Source of the DNA: Dentipellis sp. KUC8613
Taxonomy: Eukaryota; Basidiomycota; Agaricomycetes; Russulales; Hericiaceae
DNA length: 64,000 bases
Direction: 5' to 3'
Assembly (NCBI GenBank): GCA_002286715.1
Contig: NSJX01000009.1
Coordinates: 311,966-375,965 of the forward strand
Below, piece by piece: positions 22,108 through 32,611 of the stretch (the stretch's first letter is position 1; each line of letters starts with the position of its first letter). The translations under genes were made by a program, and so were the position numbers. Under the pieces are notes generated by a model. It made no database searches. It was given only the letters and a program-made list of their open reading frames with translations, and was not told the DNA's origin.

Positions 22108-22974
22108 TCACGCGTAGCACGCCTCGTTCCAGCGCGGCGCCGGCACCACCGCCTCGCGCTTCGGGACCCTCTCCGCCGTGCGGAACTTGCTGCGCCCGCG
22201 GGGCTCCGGGGTGACCGGCACAGACACACGCGCAAGTTCCGGAGTCGGGGAGCGCGGCGGGCTCGGCGGCGGCTGCGGCTGCGCCTTCGCCCGCGGCTTG
22301 GGCATGCCGGTGTTGCGCACGTTCGCGGTGTCGAGGCGCAGCGTCGGGCGGCGCGCGGGCGTCGTCGGGGCAGAGGGCACGGTGGGGACGTACGTCGCCG
22401 CCGCGGTGGAGTGCCGCTGGCGCTGGCGCGTGCGGGTGCGGGCGTGCGGGTCTTGTGCGGCGGCCTCGGCGTCGCGCTCGCGCTGCTTGATCGCGTCGAG
22501 CAGCTTTTGGAACTGGTTCTTCTCGGACTCGGGCGAGGTGGGCGTGGGCAGGTCCGGGAAGCGGAAGCCGGAGTACTAGCGGGTGAAGTGGCATGAGCAT
22601 GCGCGATGCAGTGAGCACGGTGGTGTGAAGGACGCACGGTGGGGCTGATGGCGCCGAGGACGCCAGACGAGCGGCGGGGCAGCGGCGGGCGGCTCGTCCT
22701 GGGGCGCAGGCGGACGCTGCGCCGGTGCTCCGTCTTTGCGCTGGGCGGCGGGGTCTGGTACGCATCGGAGAGCGATATGTCGCCGAAGGCGGAGAGCGTG
22801 TACCCGTCGTCATCGTCGGCGGAGTCAGACTCTGAGTCGTGCAGCGCGACGACAGTCACGGTCACGGTCGATTGGCGGGGCGCGCGGTGGTACGCGCGGG
22901 TGCTGTCCTGCAAGTCTGTCAGCGAATGCCACAGGATTGGAGCACTGAATAGAACGCACAGTGCGGGCAGGCAT
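22108..22974 (-). CDS. Hypothetical Pro/Arg-rich protein, three exons
   Basis: Not recognised. Exon 1 (22960-22974) is only MPART, spliced through a GTGCGT...TTGCAG intron to exon 2 (22638-22907) and then through a 62-bp intron to exon 3 (22108-22575). All exon lengths are multiples of three, giving 250 residues. Exon 2 has an acidic DSESDSADDDD block and RRSVRLRPRTSRPPLPRR. Exon 3 starts YSGFRFPDLPTPTSPESEK, then a charged helix QFQKLLDAIKQRERDAEAAA, then Pro/Arg-rich sequence ending RWNEACYA. The mini-exon start is chosen because the longer frame otherwise begins with TTG. It is divergent from the SLD7-like gene. Confidence 0.55.
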
Positions 22975-23351
22975 AGTGGTGTTGTGAAGAGAAGGGTGGT
23001 TTGAGGGTATATTTAAGTCGGGCGCTGGTGGCAGAGGCGGTGTGAGGGTAAAGGTTGGGGAGCAACTCACGGCTGGTCTGAGGGTTCGTCGCTTGGGCTA
23101 TATATGCAAAGGGCATGTCCACAATCCACATGTTTGCGTGCGCGGGTGCCATGCGGACAATAGGCGCGGCCTTTGCATTGTGCATTGTGGCCGACTCGAT
23201 GATGATCCATCCACTCGATCATAGCGAAGCCGGCATCTCGACACTGCAGCGCCACACACGCGTACGCGGGCGCGCAAATACCCGCAAATAACGCGTGGCT
23301 GTCGCGCGTTGGACTGCCTCATCACGACTCTGAACGTGTTACTTATCTCCT
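22975..23351. promoter_or_regulatory. Divergent promoter region
   Basis: 377 bp between the starts of the Pro/Arg-rich gene (-) and the SLD7-like gene (+). It contains a TATATATGC stretch at 23099-23107 and TATATTTAA at 23009-23017, the latter about 35 bp upstream of the minus-strand ATG. Confidence 0.4.
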
Positions 23352-25139
23352 ATGGCTGCTGCAGCGGTATCGCTGCCCTCATCTGCTCTATCGGGAACCG
23401 ATGCTACAGCGACGATTGTGCGTGGGGCGGAGCGCGGGCTCAAGCGTGAGACAACGTATGTCTACACGCCCCCGAATCACAGGCAACTGTACCGCGGCGC
23501 ACTCGCAGTGAAAGGGTGGGCCTTCCTGCTCGATGGTCTCACCTTCACAATACCGCTGCCGGATCGCAAGATCGATGGTAGCAGTAGTCCAAGCTTGAAT
23601 CTGCTCCAGAACCCCCTTGCGTTGGCCCTGGAGAGTATGCGTGGGCGCACGCTGCGTCTCGCAGGTACGACAAGTCTCAGCGCGGTCTATCTCGACACGT
23701 CGGGTGACGTCAAGTTGTGAGTGCATTGTTCATATCATGGACTTCTTACATTGACAAGTTGATTGGGGTGCAGAGACATTCATGCCGCGGCATCCGTCAC
23801 GCGCATGTACTTCGAGAGCCAGCTCTGTGCTGCACCCATTACCTCTGCGGACGGAACGACCGATGTTGGTATTCGCATCACACTCGGAGACCCTGGTGAG
23901 TGCTTTAATACTTACAAAGGAAGGACTTCGTCTGTGGCACGTTAGAAACGAGATCGAGATGCTCGTCGTAAGGCTATCCTTCGCAAGCGAGTACGGGTGG
24001 CCTGTCTCGAGCTCAGATACTCTGCATTCGCGGTCATTATCTCTCATAGAGGACACTCGTCTTTCGTTCCTTTTCGCGAAGCCCGATCCTTCGAAAGCCA
24101 GCTTCTAGTCTATTCATCCGTCCCGTCACTATCCTCACTTCACACCATGCTGACAACATCCGCAGACCACGACCAACCCTCAGACATCCTCGTCTACGGC
24201 CAGCTCCCACCCCCAAGCACCTCCTCACCAACACCCTCCAGCTCCTCCTCGCCCCCACCCTCCTCACCCTCCGCAACCCCGCTCCTCCAGCTCCGCGTCG
24301 CACGCATCATCCCCGCGCCCCCACCCACGCCCGCGCGCCTCCCGCGCCCAGACGACCCCTCCCCACGCATGCCCCCGCTGCTCTCCTTCGGCAAGAAGCG
24401 GCGGCAGCCCGACGCCGATGCCGCGGAACCGCACAAACGCGCGCGCGTGCGCACGGGCTCAAGTGCAAGTGCGAGCGCGCTGGAGGACGACGCGGCGGTG
24501 CGCCATGCGCGCGAGGTGATGCGCAGCATCCCGCGCGGGATGGTGCAGGGCCCGGCGCGTGCAAGGAGCCGCTCGTTCGTGGCGGGGAACGAGGAGGAGG
24601 AGGATGTGTTTAAGGTGCCGTTGTTGCCTGCGTCTGTGTCTGGGAAGGAGAAGGAGAAGGGTAAGGGTAAAGAGCGGGAGAGGGAGAAGGAGAAGGAGGG
24701 TGCGTCGCCGAGGGTGAAGGATGCGGTGTTGGATCTGGGGAGGGAGCTTGAGAAGGGGAATAAAGCGGTATGTTTCGTTCAGGTTCGATATTGGGGGAGA
24801 CGCTGAGGGGTGCACAGACGATCAAGAAGGCTGCGGTGGACTGTTTGGCGACGTATGGTGTTGAGAAGACGAATCCGGAGTTCAAGGAGCTGTGGGGGTT
24901 TATATATCGCGGGGCGGAGTTTGCTTTGGTGAGTGCTGGTCATTCAACGGGTATGAGTCCCATCCTGATGAGGTCAACAGCGCACGCAGATGCAGAAGAA
25001 GGCGGTCGACCATCGGACAGTGAATCGGCTCGTGAAGGCACATGCGAAGCTGTATCTCGAAGCCGTGCCCGGGAGCATACCTTCTGCGGCATTGGGGATG
25101 AATGTAAGATTCGAGGGTGGCGGCGATGGGGAGGGGTGA
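23352..25139 (+). CDS. SLD7: Probable DNA replication regulator Sld7
   Basis: Sld7 partners Sld3 and helps load Cdc45 at replication origins. Five exons fit perfectly in phase: 23352-23716, 23774-23895, 24166-24767, 24818-24928 and 24981-25139, giving 452 residues. The N-terminal part has LYRGALAVKGWAFLLDGLTF, LALALESMRGRTLRLAGT and DIHAAASVTRMYF. Exon 3 opens DHDQPSDILVYGQL and contains LLQLRVARIIPAPPP, then disordered Lys/Glu-rich sequence. The last two exons, TIKKAAVDCLATYGVEKTNP and EFKELWGFIYRGAEFALR...HAKLYLE, match my recollection of the Sld7 C-terminal domain. Intron 2 is unusually long (270 bp). The family call rests on pattern memory and should be tested by profile search; exon structure is firmer than the name. 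Confidence 0.65.
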
Positions 25140-25220
25140 TGCACGACGCGAGGTGAGGGTGCTTCCCCAGACGTGTATATAGGCATCCGATGGTCCGGTT
25201 ATGTACATACCCCTCACACC

Positions 25221-25934
25221 CTACCCGGCGCGCTCGACCCATCCAAACGCGCGCACCGGCGACCCATCGCACCCCGCAATCTTCAGCGGAACCACACTCA
25301 GCATCAGCCGCTCGCCGTGCGCCATCGCCTCCTGCGCACGCAGCAGCGCGTCCAGGTTCGTCAGATTCTCGACGATCAGCGCGCCCCGGCCCAGCACGGC
25401 GCGGTGCACGGCATAGTCGGCCGCGGTGCCCTCCGCGACGGTCGCGTCGGGGCTGAACGTGTCGACGCCGACGATGCGCACGCCGCGCGCGAGCAGCCGC
25501 TCCGCGGCGTCGGCGTCGAGGAAGGGGTGGTCCGCGTACGCCTGCGCGCCGCCCGTCCAGAAGCGGCTCCAGCCGGTACACAGGAGCACTGCGCCCCCAC
25601 CCTCACCCTCTAGTGCGTCGATGTGCGCCGCGGACGGCGCGAGGTCGGCCCAGGTGATGCGCGCGCGCGCGGTCTTGTGGCGCAGGTCGACGACGCGCGC
25701 GGGGACGATGAATGTGCTGAGCGGGAAGGCGTCGATGGGCGTCGTGGATGGGAAGAGGTGCGAGGGCGCGTCGATGTGCGTGCCTGAGTGCGAGGAGAGC
25801 GAGAGCTGCGAGATGGCGAAGCCGGAGGGCTCGTCGATGATGGGTGTGCAGTGGAAGCGCGGGTCGCCGGGGTAGGGCGGGGTGTGCCCGTCGAGCGGCT
25901 GCGTGAGGTCGATGTAGGACGGGGCGGGTGCCAT
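25221..25934 (-). CDS. Cyclase-family metal-dependent hydrolase (kynurenine formamidase-like)
   Basis: Intronless, 237 residues, from ATG 25934. Members of this family (PF04199) hydrolyse amides or lactone-like bonds using a metal site; the best known is bacterial kynurenine formamidase. The signature HSGTHIDAPSH is at residues 49-59, preceded by YIDLTQPLDGHTPPYPGDP. VLLCTGWSRFW, IVGVDTFSPD and a C-terminal GCDGSPVRAF complete the fold pattern. The actual substrate in fungi is not known. It is about 1.6 kb from the 5' end of a second copy and transcribed divergently from it. No signal peptide: cytosolic. GC at third positions is extremely high, as in its neighbours. Confidence 0.9.
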   Translation of the reverse strand: MAPAPSYIDLTQPLDGHTPPYPGDPRFHCTPIIDEPSGFAISQLSLSSHSGTHIDAPSHLFPSTTPIDAFPLSTFIVPARVVDLRHKTARARITWADLAPSAAHIDALEGEGGGAVLLCTGWSRFWTGGAQAYADHPFLDADAAERLLARGVRIVGVDTFSPDATVAEGTAADYAVHRAVLGRGALIVENLTNLDALLRAQEAMAHGERLMLSVVPLKIAGCDGSPVRAFGWVERAG

Positions 25935-26428
25935 CGCCGTGTGCGTGGGCGTCTGGGTGTGGAGATCTGGAATGGAAGGAGGGGCAATCGGATGAGTCGA
26001 CTACAGATGTGGCCACGGAGGTGCAGATACAGGTACAGCTGCAGGGCGCCGCCGACGATTGAGGTAGAGATATCTGGCAATGCAGCGCACGCGCAAAGCT
26101 TAAGTCAATCGGATTCAGATATCCTCGTGCGCAGTTACGTGTGCGAAGGGAGGAGCCTGCGCGCGTTCGCAGGACATCCATCCACGGGTTCACGCCTTCT
26201 GCGGGACATCATTGGTCTGCATTCCAAGGGCCCCGCTCTGCACACCCCCGCGAGTCACATGGATCGACGCGACGGACGCACGGGCCGTTGTGTCGAACGT
26301 CCAAGGAGGCTCAGGATACTTAAGTAGGCTATCAGAGCCTCGGGGTGACATACAAAGCAAGCAAAGAGGCAAGCGATATCGGTACGATCATCCAGCATTG
26401 TCAAACGACGTCGACCACCGCGTCCACC
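25935..26428. promoter_or_regulatory. Shared promoter region of the divergent cyclase pair
   Basis: 494 bp with no coding signal between the two start codons. The two genes are paralogues, so this region may control both. I see no clear TATA box; ACTTAAGTAGG near 26319 is AT-richer than its surroundings. Confidence 0.45.
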
Positions 26429-27148
26429 ATGCCCCCACCCGACGCCGCCTCACCACCAGCACCCGCCGCGCGCAAAACCAAAACGATCATCGACCTCAGC
26501 CAGCCCCTCTCGCCCGCGGGCGGGAGCTACTGCACCGGCCACCCGCGCTTCGCGTGCGAGCAGATCTGCAACGTCGCCGCGCACGGCTCGAACGTCTCGC
26601 AGCTGACGCTCGGCTCGCACACGGGCACGCACGTCGACGCGCCGCGGCACTTCTTCGCGGGCGCGCCGGGCGTCGGCGCGCTCGACCCCGCGCGGCTCGT
26701 CGGGCGCGCGGTCGCCGTCGACGTGCGCGGGCGCGCGGACCGCGCCGTGATCGCGTGGGACGCGCTCGCGCCGCACGAGGCGCGCTTCCGCCCGGGCGTG
26801 ATTGTGCTCCTGTGCACCGGCTGGGCGCAGTACTGGGGCACGGAGCGGTATGCGGCGAGCCCGGGGCTGGACGTGGAGGCGGCGCGGCGGCTGGGCGCGT
26901 GTGGGGTCGATGTGATTGGGATCGATACGTTGAGCCCGGATGGAATTCCGAGGGAGGGCGAGGAGGCGTGCTATGATGTGCATCTGGAGGTGCTGGGCCG
27001 TGGCGGCGCGATTGTGGAGAATCTGAGGGGGCTGGAGGAGGTGTTGGGTATTGAGGAGCTGGTGGTGAGCTTCTTGCCGCTGAGGATGGAGGAGTGCGAT
27101 GGCTCGCCGATTCGCGCGGTCGCATGGGCTGCCGGAGGTCAGTCGTAG
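26429..27148 (+). CDS. Cyclase-family metal-dependent hydrolase, second copy
   Basis: Intronless, 239 residues, from ATG 26429. Same family as the divergent neighbour: IIDLSQPLSPAGGSYCTGHP, metal motif HTGTHVDAPRH at residues 64-74, VIVLLCTGWAQYWG, DVIGIDTLSPDG and ECDGSPIRAVAW near the end. All His and Asp residues of the motif are kept, so it should be active. The two copies are clearly diverged outside the motifs, pointing to an old inverted duplication. The first 20 residues are Pro/Ala-rich and not part of the domain. Substrate unknown; tryptophan breakdown (formylkynurenine) is one possibility among several. Confidence 0.9.
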   Translation: MPPPDAASPPAPAARKTKTIIDLSQPLSPAGGSYCTGHPRFACEQICNVAAHGSNVSQLTLGSHTGTHVDAPRHFFAGAPGVGALDPARLVGRAVAVDVRGRADRAVIAWDALAPHEARFRPGVIVLLCTGWAQYWGTERYAASPGLDVEAARRLGACGVDVIGIDTLSPDGIPREGEEACYDVHLEVLGRGGAIVENLRGLEEVLGIEELVVSFLPLRMEECDGSPIRAVAWAAGGQS

Positions 27149-27996
27149 TGATCGTCTTTACCTTGGCCTTCGTCACTGATTGTTTGCTAGAGGTGTGATT
27201 GAAGCCTTGGAGGAGTTAGAGCGGCGATGTTTCTCGAATCGAGTTGGTAATCTGATTGGCCTTACGCGATTCGAAGGCAGAACCTGACGACTATAAAAGG
27301 GGGTGCTGGAGCAGCAGATCCGGAGGGCCGATGTAGATTGTATTGTAGCACAAGGAGATCTATTAGAAAGAGCTGGTCACGGAAGAGGTGTCGCGTGAAT
27401 GGGAAAATGTAAGAGGAAGACAAGCCCGGATGGCACAGGCACAAAATGAAAACGTATATAGTAGTACGGTATGCTGTGTACCGCATAGTAATAGACATAC
27501 TTTTCGGAGAGTTCTTGTGATTGAGAGCGGAATGCTGACTTCCTTTCTGTCCTTGGGGTTCCTTGTCCGACGACTTTCGCAGACATACCTTCTGCATTCA
27601 GATAATTCCTGGGGATTTTCTCTCACATAAAATTCCCTAGATGTATTAGAAGTAGAAGAGTAAAAGTCAGTTGCGTACCTCTCTGTACACATCGAAAACC
27701 AGATATGACCACCACGACTGCACCGCGGAGGCGAGTGACGTGGAAATGGTAATTCTTGGACTGGGCTAAGGATATGGCCAGCCCTCTTCCTGTGTGTAAC
27801 CAAAAATTCAGACGTATCTCTCTCTACTTCTTACCTGACGTCCGTGTCTTCTCCGAGCTCTTGACTGTGACGGGCGAAAGCAAGAGGCCTCAGCGCGGGC
27901 CGGGTGCGGGCCGGGAACATGAGAGGACACGTCTGCAGCGCGCCACCGCCAGCTTGCAATTGACCGCTCTCGTCTCAACACCTCCAGACGAGAGCG
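27149..27996. other. Intergenic
   Basis: About 0.85 kb between two plus-strand genes. Minus-strand frames around 27260-27800 have no recognisable motif. The last about 150 bp is GC-rich and likely the promoter and leader of the glucosidase II gene. Confidence 0.35.
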
Positions 27997-30900
27997 ATGA
28001 AGGCGTTCTCCCTCTCCGCACTCCTCTTCCTCGCATCCATATCCCCCACTCTCGCCGTGAAATCGCACGACTTCAAAACATGCGCCCAGTCCGGCTTCTG
28101 TCGCCGCGGGCGCGCGCTCGCAGAGAGGGCGCAGGCGACCGGTGAGGCGTGGCGCTCGCCGTACTCGGTCGACGGCACGTCGGTCGTCGTGGCGCCGCAC
28201 GAGGCGGCGTTCACGGCTTCTGTCAAGTCGTCGCTATACCCGGATATCAATTTTGGCCTCGACGTGCGCGTGCAGGACGACGGCGTGGTCCGTGTGCGTA
28301 TGGACGAGGTTGGCGGCCTCCGCAAGCGCTACGACGAGGCGGCGTCGTGGGCGCTCGTCCATGAGCCTACCGTCAGCCAGGACATCAAGTGGACCGTCGG
28401 GAGGAAGGATGTGCGCGCGGTGTACGGACCCAAGAAGGACATCGAGGTCGTCATCGAGTATGCGCCTCTACGCGTCGTCCTGCGCCGGAACGGCAAGGAG
28501 CAGGTGGTCGTCAACGGCCGGGGCTTGTTCCATATGGAGCACTTCCGCAAGAAGGAAGAAGAAAAGACGGTCGAGGCTGGCGAGGAGGGCTCCGATGAGC
28601 AGAAGGTCATGGAGGTGAACCCCCGCGCCTGGTTCGAGGGCGATACGGAGGACGCGTACTGGGAGGAGAGCTTCTCCTCCAACACCGACTCCAAGCCTAA
28701 AGGTACGTTTGGTCTCACTCTTATTGATATTCTCAGGTCCGCTCATAGCAGCAGGCCCCGAGTCGCTGTCCGTCGACATCTCGTTCCCCAACCACGGCCA
28801 CGTCTACGGCATCCCACAGCATGCAACCTCACTCTCGCTACCCACCACCACCGGCGAAAATGCCTTCTTCAGCGAGCCGTACCGCCTGTACAACGCCGAC
28901 GTGTTCGAGTACCTCGCGTCGTCGACGATGTCGCTCTACGGCTCGATCCCGCTGATGCACGCGCACAGCGCCGACTCCACCGTCGGCGTCTTCCACGTCG
29001 TCGGCTCCGAGACGTGGATCGACGTCGCGCACGCGTCCCCGGCGTCCTCGCAGACGCACTGGGTGTCCGAGTCCGGCATCCTCGACCTCTTCATCCTCCC
29101 CGGCCCGACGCCCGACGCCGTGTTCGCGCAGTACGCGCGCCTCACGGGCACCGCGCCGCTCCCCGCGCAGTGGGCGCTCGGGTACCACCAGTGCCGCTGG
29201 AACTACGTCAGCTCGGACGACGTGCGGGGCGTGCAGACGCGCTTTGATGAGGCGGACATGCCCGTCGATGTGTTCTGGCTCGACATCGAGTACGCGGAGG
29301 AGCACAAGTACTTCATCTGGGACAAGAAGACGTTCCCGGACCCCGTCGAGATGACGAACGACGTTGCTGCTGTGAACCGCAAGGTATGTCTAGCGTAGGG
29401 GGTGGGTATATGCGCTTTGGTTGACCTTGCGGCAATAGATGGTCGTCATTGTCGACCCGCATTTGAAGCGCACGTCGAACTACCCCGTGTACAAGGAGGC
29501 ACAGGAGCTCGACGTGCTCGTCAAGGCCCCGAGCGGCGACAAGGAGTACGAGGGCTGGTGCTGGTCCGGCAGCAGCGCGTGGATCGACTTTTTCAACCCC
29601 AAGAGCTGGGAGTGGTGGAAGGGCCTGTTCAGGACGACTGCTGGCCAGAGCTGGACGTGGACTGAGAGCACTGAGGACGTCTTCATCTGGAACGACATGA
29701 ACGAGGTATGGTTGGTCGATATGTGCTATGTGCGGGGAGCTGACCCTGCGAGTAGCCCTCTGTGTTCAATGGCCCCGAAATCACTATGCCGAAGGACAAC
29801 ATCCACCAGGGTGGCTGGGAGCACCGCGACCTCCACAACATCAACGGAATGCTCCTCGTATGTATCATTCTCGTTTCGACATGCATGATCTAAACATTTG
29901 TTTCAGCCCAACATCACCGCACAAGGTCTCATGGCTCGCTCTGACCCGCCCAAGCGCCCCTTCGTCCTTACCCGCTCGTTCTTCGCCGGCTCGCAGCGCT
30001 TCGGTGCGATGTGGACAGGCGACAACCTCGGCACGTGGGAACACATGGCTGTCGGTATCAAGATGGTGCTCGCCAACAGCATCGCGGGCATGTCTTTCGC
30101 TGGCTGTAAGTCACCCAAGCATTGTTGCCTTTTTGTGAAGTGATATTGACCGTGGACTATAGCTGACGTTGGTGGATTCTTCGGCGACCCCGAGCCCGAG
30201 ATGCTCGTTCGGTGGTACCACGTCGGCGCCTTCGCGCCCTTCTTCCGCGCGCACGCGCACATCGACACGAAGCGCCGCGAGCCGTACCTGCAAGACGAGC
30301 CCTACCGAAGCATCCTCCGCGACATCCTGCGCCTGCGCTACTCGATGCTCCCGATCTGGTACACCGCGTTCCGCGAGACGAGCGTGACGGGGCTGCCCGT
30401 GCTGCGCCCGCACTACGTCGTCTTCCCGCACGACGCCGCGGGCTTCGCGCTCGACGACCAGTACTTCATCGGCAGCTCGGGCCTGCTCGTCAAGCCCGTC
30501 ACGCAGCCGGGCGTCGTCGAGGAGAGCGTGTACCTCGCGGACGACCAGGTGTACTACGACTACTTCGCGCAGCACGCGTACCGCGGCGCCGCCGGCGGGC
30601 GCACCGTCACCGTCCCCGCCGCGCTTCACCAGGTGCCGCTGCTCATTCGCGGCGGCGCGGTCGTGCCGACGCGCGAGCGCCCGCGCCGCGCGTCGCCGCT
30701 GATGGCGCGCGACCCGTTCACGCTGCGCGTCGCGCTCGACAATGCGGCGCATGCGCGCGGCGAGCTCTACCTCGACGACGGCACGACGTTCGCGCACCAG
30801 AAGGGCGAGCTCGTGTGGCGCGAGTTCGTCGCGGCGAAGGGCAAGGGCAAGGCCGTGCGCATTGCGAACCGCGATCTCGCGAAGGAGCACCCCGCCGAGG

Positions 30901-31166
30901 CGGTCGAGGGCGGCGCGCTGGCGGCGTACGATGCGAAGAATGCGTATGCGAGTGGCATCAGCGATGTGCGCGTGGAGAAGATCGTCGTGCTGGGTCTGGC
31001 GGCGAAGCCGAGCAAGGTGACGGTGGAGGGCGGCCGCGCGCTCGAGTGGACGTATACCCCCGGCGTGGCGGCGACGGGCAAGAAGGAGGGCGCGGCGAGC
31101 GTGCTGACGATCAAGGACCCGAAGCTGGCGGTCGCGGCTGATTGGGAGATTGAGATCCAGGCGTAG
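27997..31166 (+). CDS. ROT2: Glucosidase II alpha subunit (GH31), ER N-glycan processing
   Basis: Removes the two inner alpha-1,3-glucose residues from N-glycans in the endoplasmic reticulum and so controls calnexin-type folding cycles. Six exons (27997-28702, 28737-29383, 29439-29705, 29756-29857, 29907-30105, 30163-31166) keep phase and give 974 residues, the normal family size. [20 protein letters not shown] is a signal peptide. [16 protein letters not shown] is the typical mature start of glucosidase II. The catalytic nucleophile is Asp537 in IWNDMNE and the acid/base is Asp613 in [18 protein letters not shown] is a conserved substrate-pocket segment. There is no KDEL; retention is normally through the beta subunit, which is not in this window. 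The first intron is only 34 bp, unusually short. Confidence 0.95.
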
Positions 31167-31905
31167 TGAGAGGATCCGAGCAGTTGTTAGGAGGTGTGTG
31201 TAGATAGATAGAATTTGAGTCGAGATGTGGACTGCTGTTTGCTTTCTTGGTGCTGTTGGGGGTGTCGGTGTGTTGATGGAGTACGCGCATTGACTTTCTG
31301 ATGAGACGTCGCGGGTCTTCGTCGCTTTAGCCGCAGGCCTCAGCTCCAGGGTCCGGCGCACAGTGATACTACTGATACACGCATTGAATCTCGCGGTCAA
31401 AGCAACGTGTCTGTCGTCTGTTGATATCGATGCTGGCTATCCACTACAGCCTCTACAACCTACAGGAAGGACGGAACATGCTGGCATCACTGCGGAGCAA
31501 CCTGCGACGTGCTTCTCCCATGTTCCATGCCCTAGTCCCAGTCTCGGCGCATGCACGTTCCGCGATTATCATCCGCGTGCTGCACCGATGCAACAATGCG
31601 TCGCGCCTTTGTCGCGCGACGCGCACCACAGGCCACCACCACGCCGGCGCTTCGACGGACAATAGGCCACAGGTCCCAGGCCACCGCCCGAGCCGGGCGC
31701 CAATGCCACCCCGCAGCCTCAGCCTGCCGTCCCGCCCGATCGCAACAGCCCAACAGGCGAATGTGGCCGCGTTGCATGACCGCATTCCCCATTGTTGTGT
31801 TGCCAGTGTATAAGTATAAAGCGCTCCCCGCCGCGCCCTAGCTGTAATCGCCAGTGGTCTCTCCCCCCACGCACCGAGTCAGGACTCACGCGCTGCTTCT
31901 TCAGT
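31167..31905. other. Intergenic
   Basis: 3' flank of the glucosidase gene and promoter of the next small gene. GTATAAGTATAAAGCG at about 31808-31823 is a good TATA-like sequence roughly 90 bp before the next ATG. No coding signal. Confidence 0.4.
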
Positions 31906-32611
31906 ATGGATAGCGATAGCGATATGTCGATGGGCGTGGGGGCCGCGGGCGCTGCGCAGGCACCGGCACCGGCAGTGGTGCCGCACATCCAGATAATCGT
32001 GACGCCGCCGCTGCCGTCGCGCGAGGACCTGCCCGAGTCGATGAGGAAGACCTTGGACGCGGTGAGTGTGCTTCAGTCCCCCCTTCAGTTTCCGAGGATG
32101 AACGCTGACACCGGGGGTCGTGGTGCTGCAGATCTTGTCCAAAGGTGGACCGTCGGTGGCCGAGCGTTCGCAATCGCAATCCTCGGCCTCAGACTCCGTC
32201 GCGGGCGACGGCTCTGTCTACTACTCTTTTGAGTCTGATACCGAGCTCGAGGGGCGCTGCGCACACGAAAAAGGGCGCACCTGTCCGTCCTGCGAGGCCC
32301 CCGCACGCGTCGCGCCGGGTCTCCTCCACACATCCACCACGCCTGCACACCATGAACAAGCGCAGCAGCCTCTGGCATATGATGGAGGCAGCCAGAACCA
32401 GGTCGTGCTGCGCCGTGCGCGCCATGTCCAGAGGACCGACCCCGCGCGGCGCTATGGGCGCTACTTCTCCGGCGACGAGATGGCGCACCTGCTCGCCGCC
32501 CAGGCGCACAGCGTCGCGGCGTCCTCGATACGCTCCGGAAAGTCGTGGAACTTCCCTGGGCTGGGGATCCTGGGCAGCATGACGCGCACGATTCTCGGGC
32601 TGCGGCACTAG
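31906..32611 (+). CDS. Hypothetical protein, two exons
   Basis: Not recognised. Exon 1 (31906-32061) starts MDSDSDMSMG and ends in a regular segment PHIQIIVTPPLPSREDLPES MRKTL. Intron 32062-32131 (GTGAGT...CTGCAG) is in phase 0. Exon 2 (32132-32611) has a Ser-rich acidic stretch, a CPSC knuckle (GRTCPSCEAP), a basic segment VVLRRARHVQRTDPARR and a final small hydrophobic motif FPGLGILGSMTRTILGL. Total 211 residues. The C-terminal motif might be a membrane-binding helix. The gene follows glucosidase II on the same strand, but nothing links their functions. Confidence 0.55.

Noticed and set aside
30111..31400. A 429-codon minus-strand frame over the end of the glucosidase II gene
   Set aside because: It lies antisense to the clear GH31 coding exon and is Arg/Ala/Val-rich, as expected for a shadow frame.
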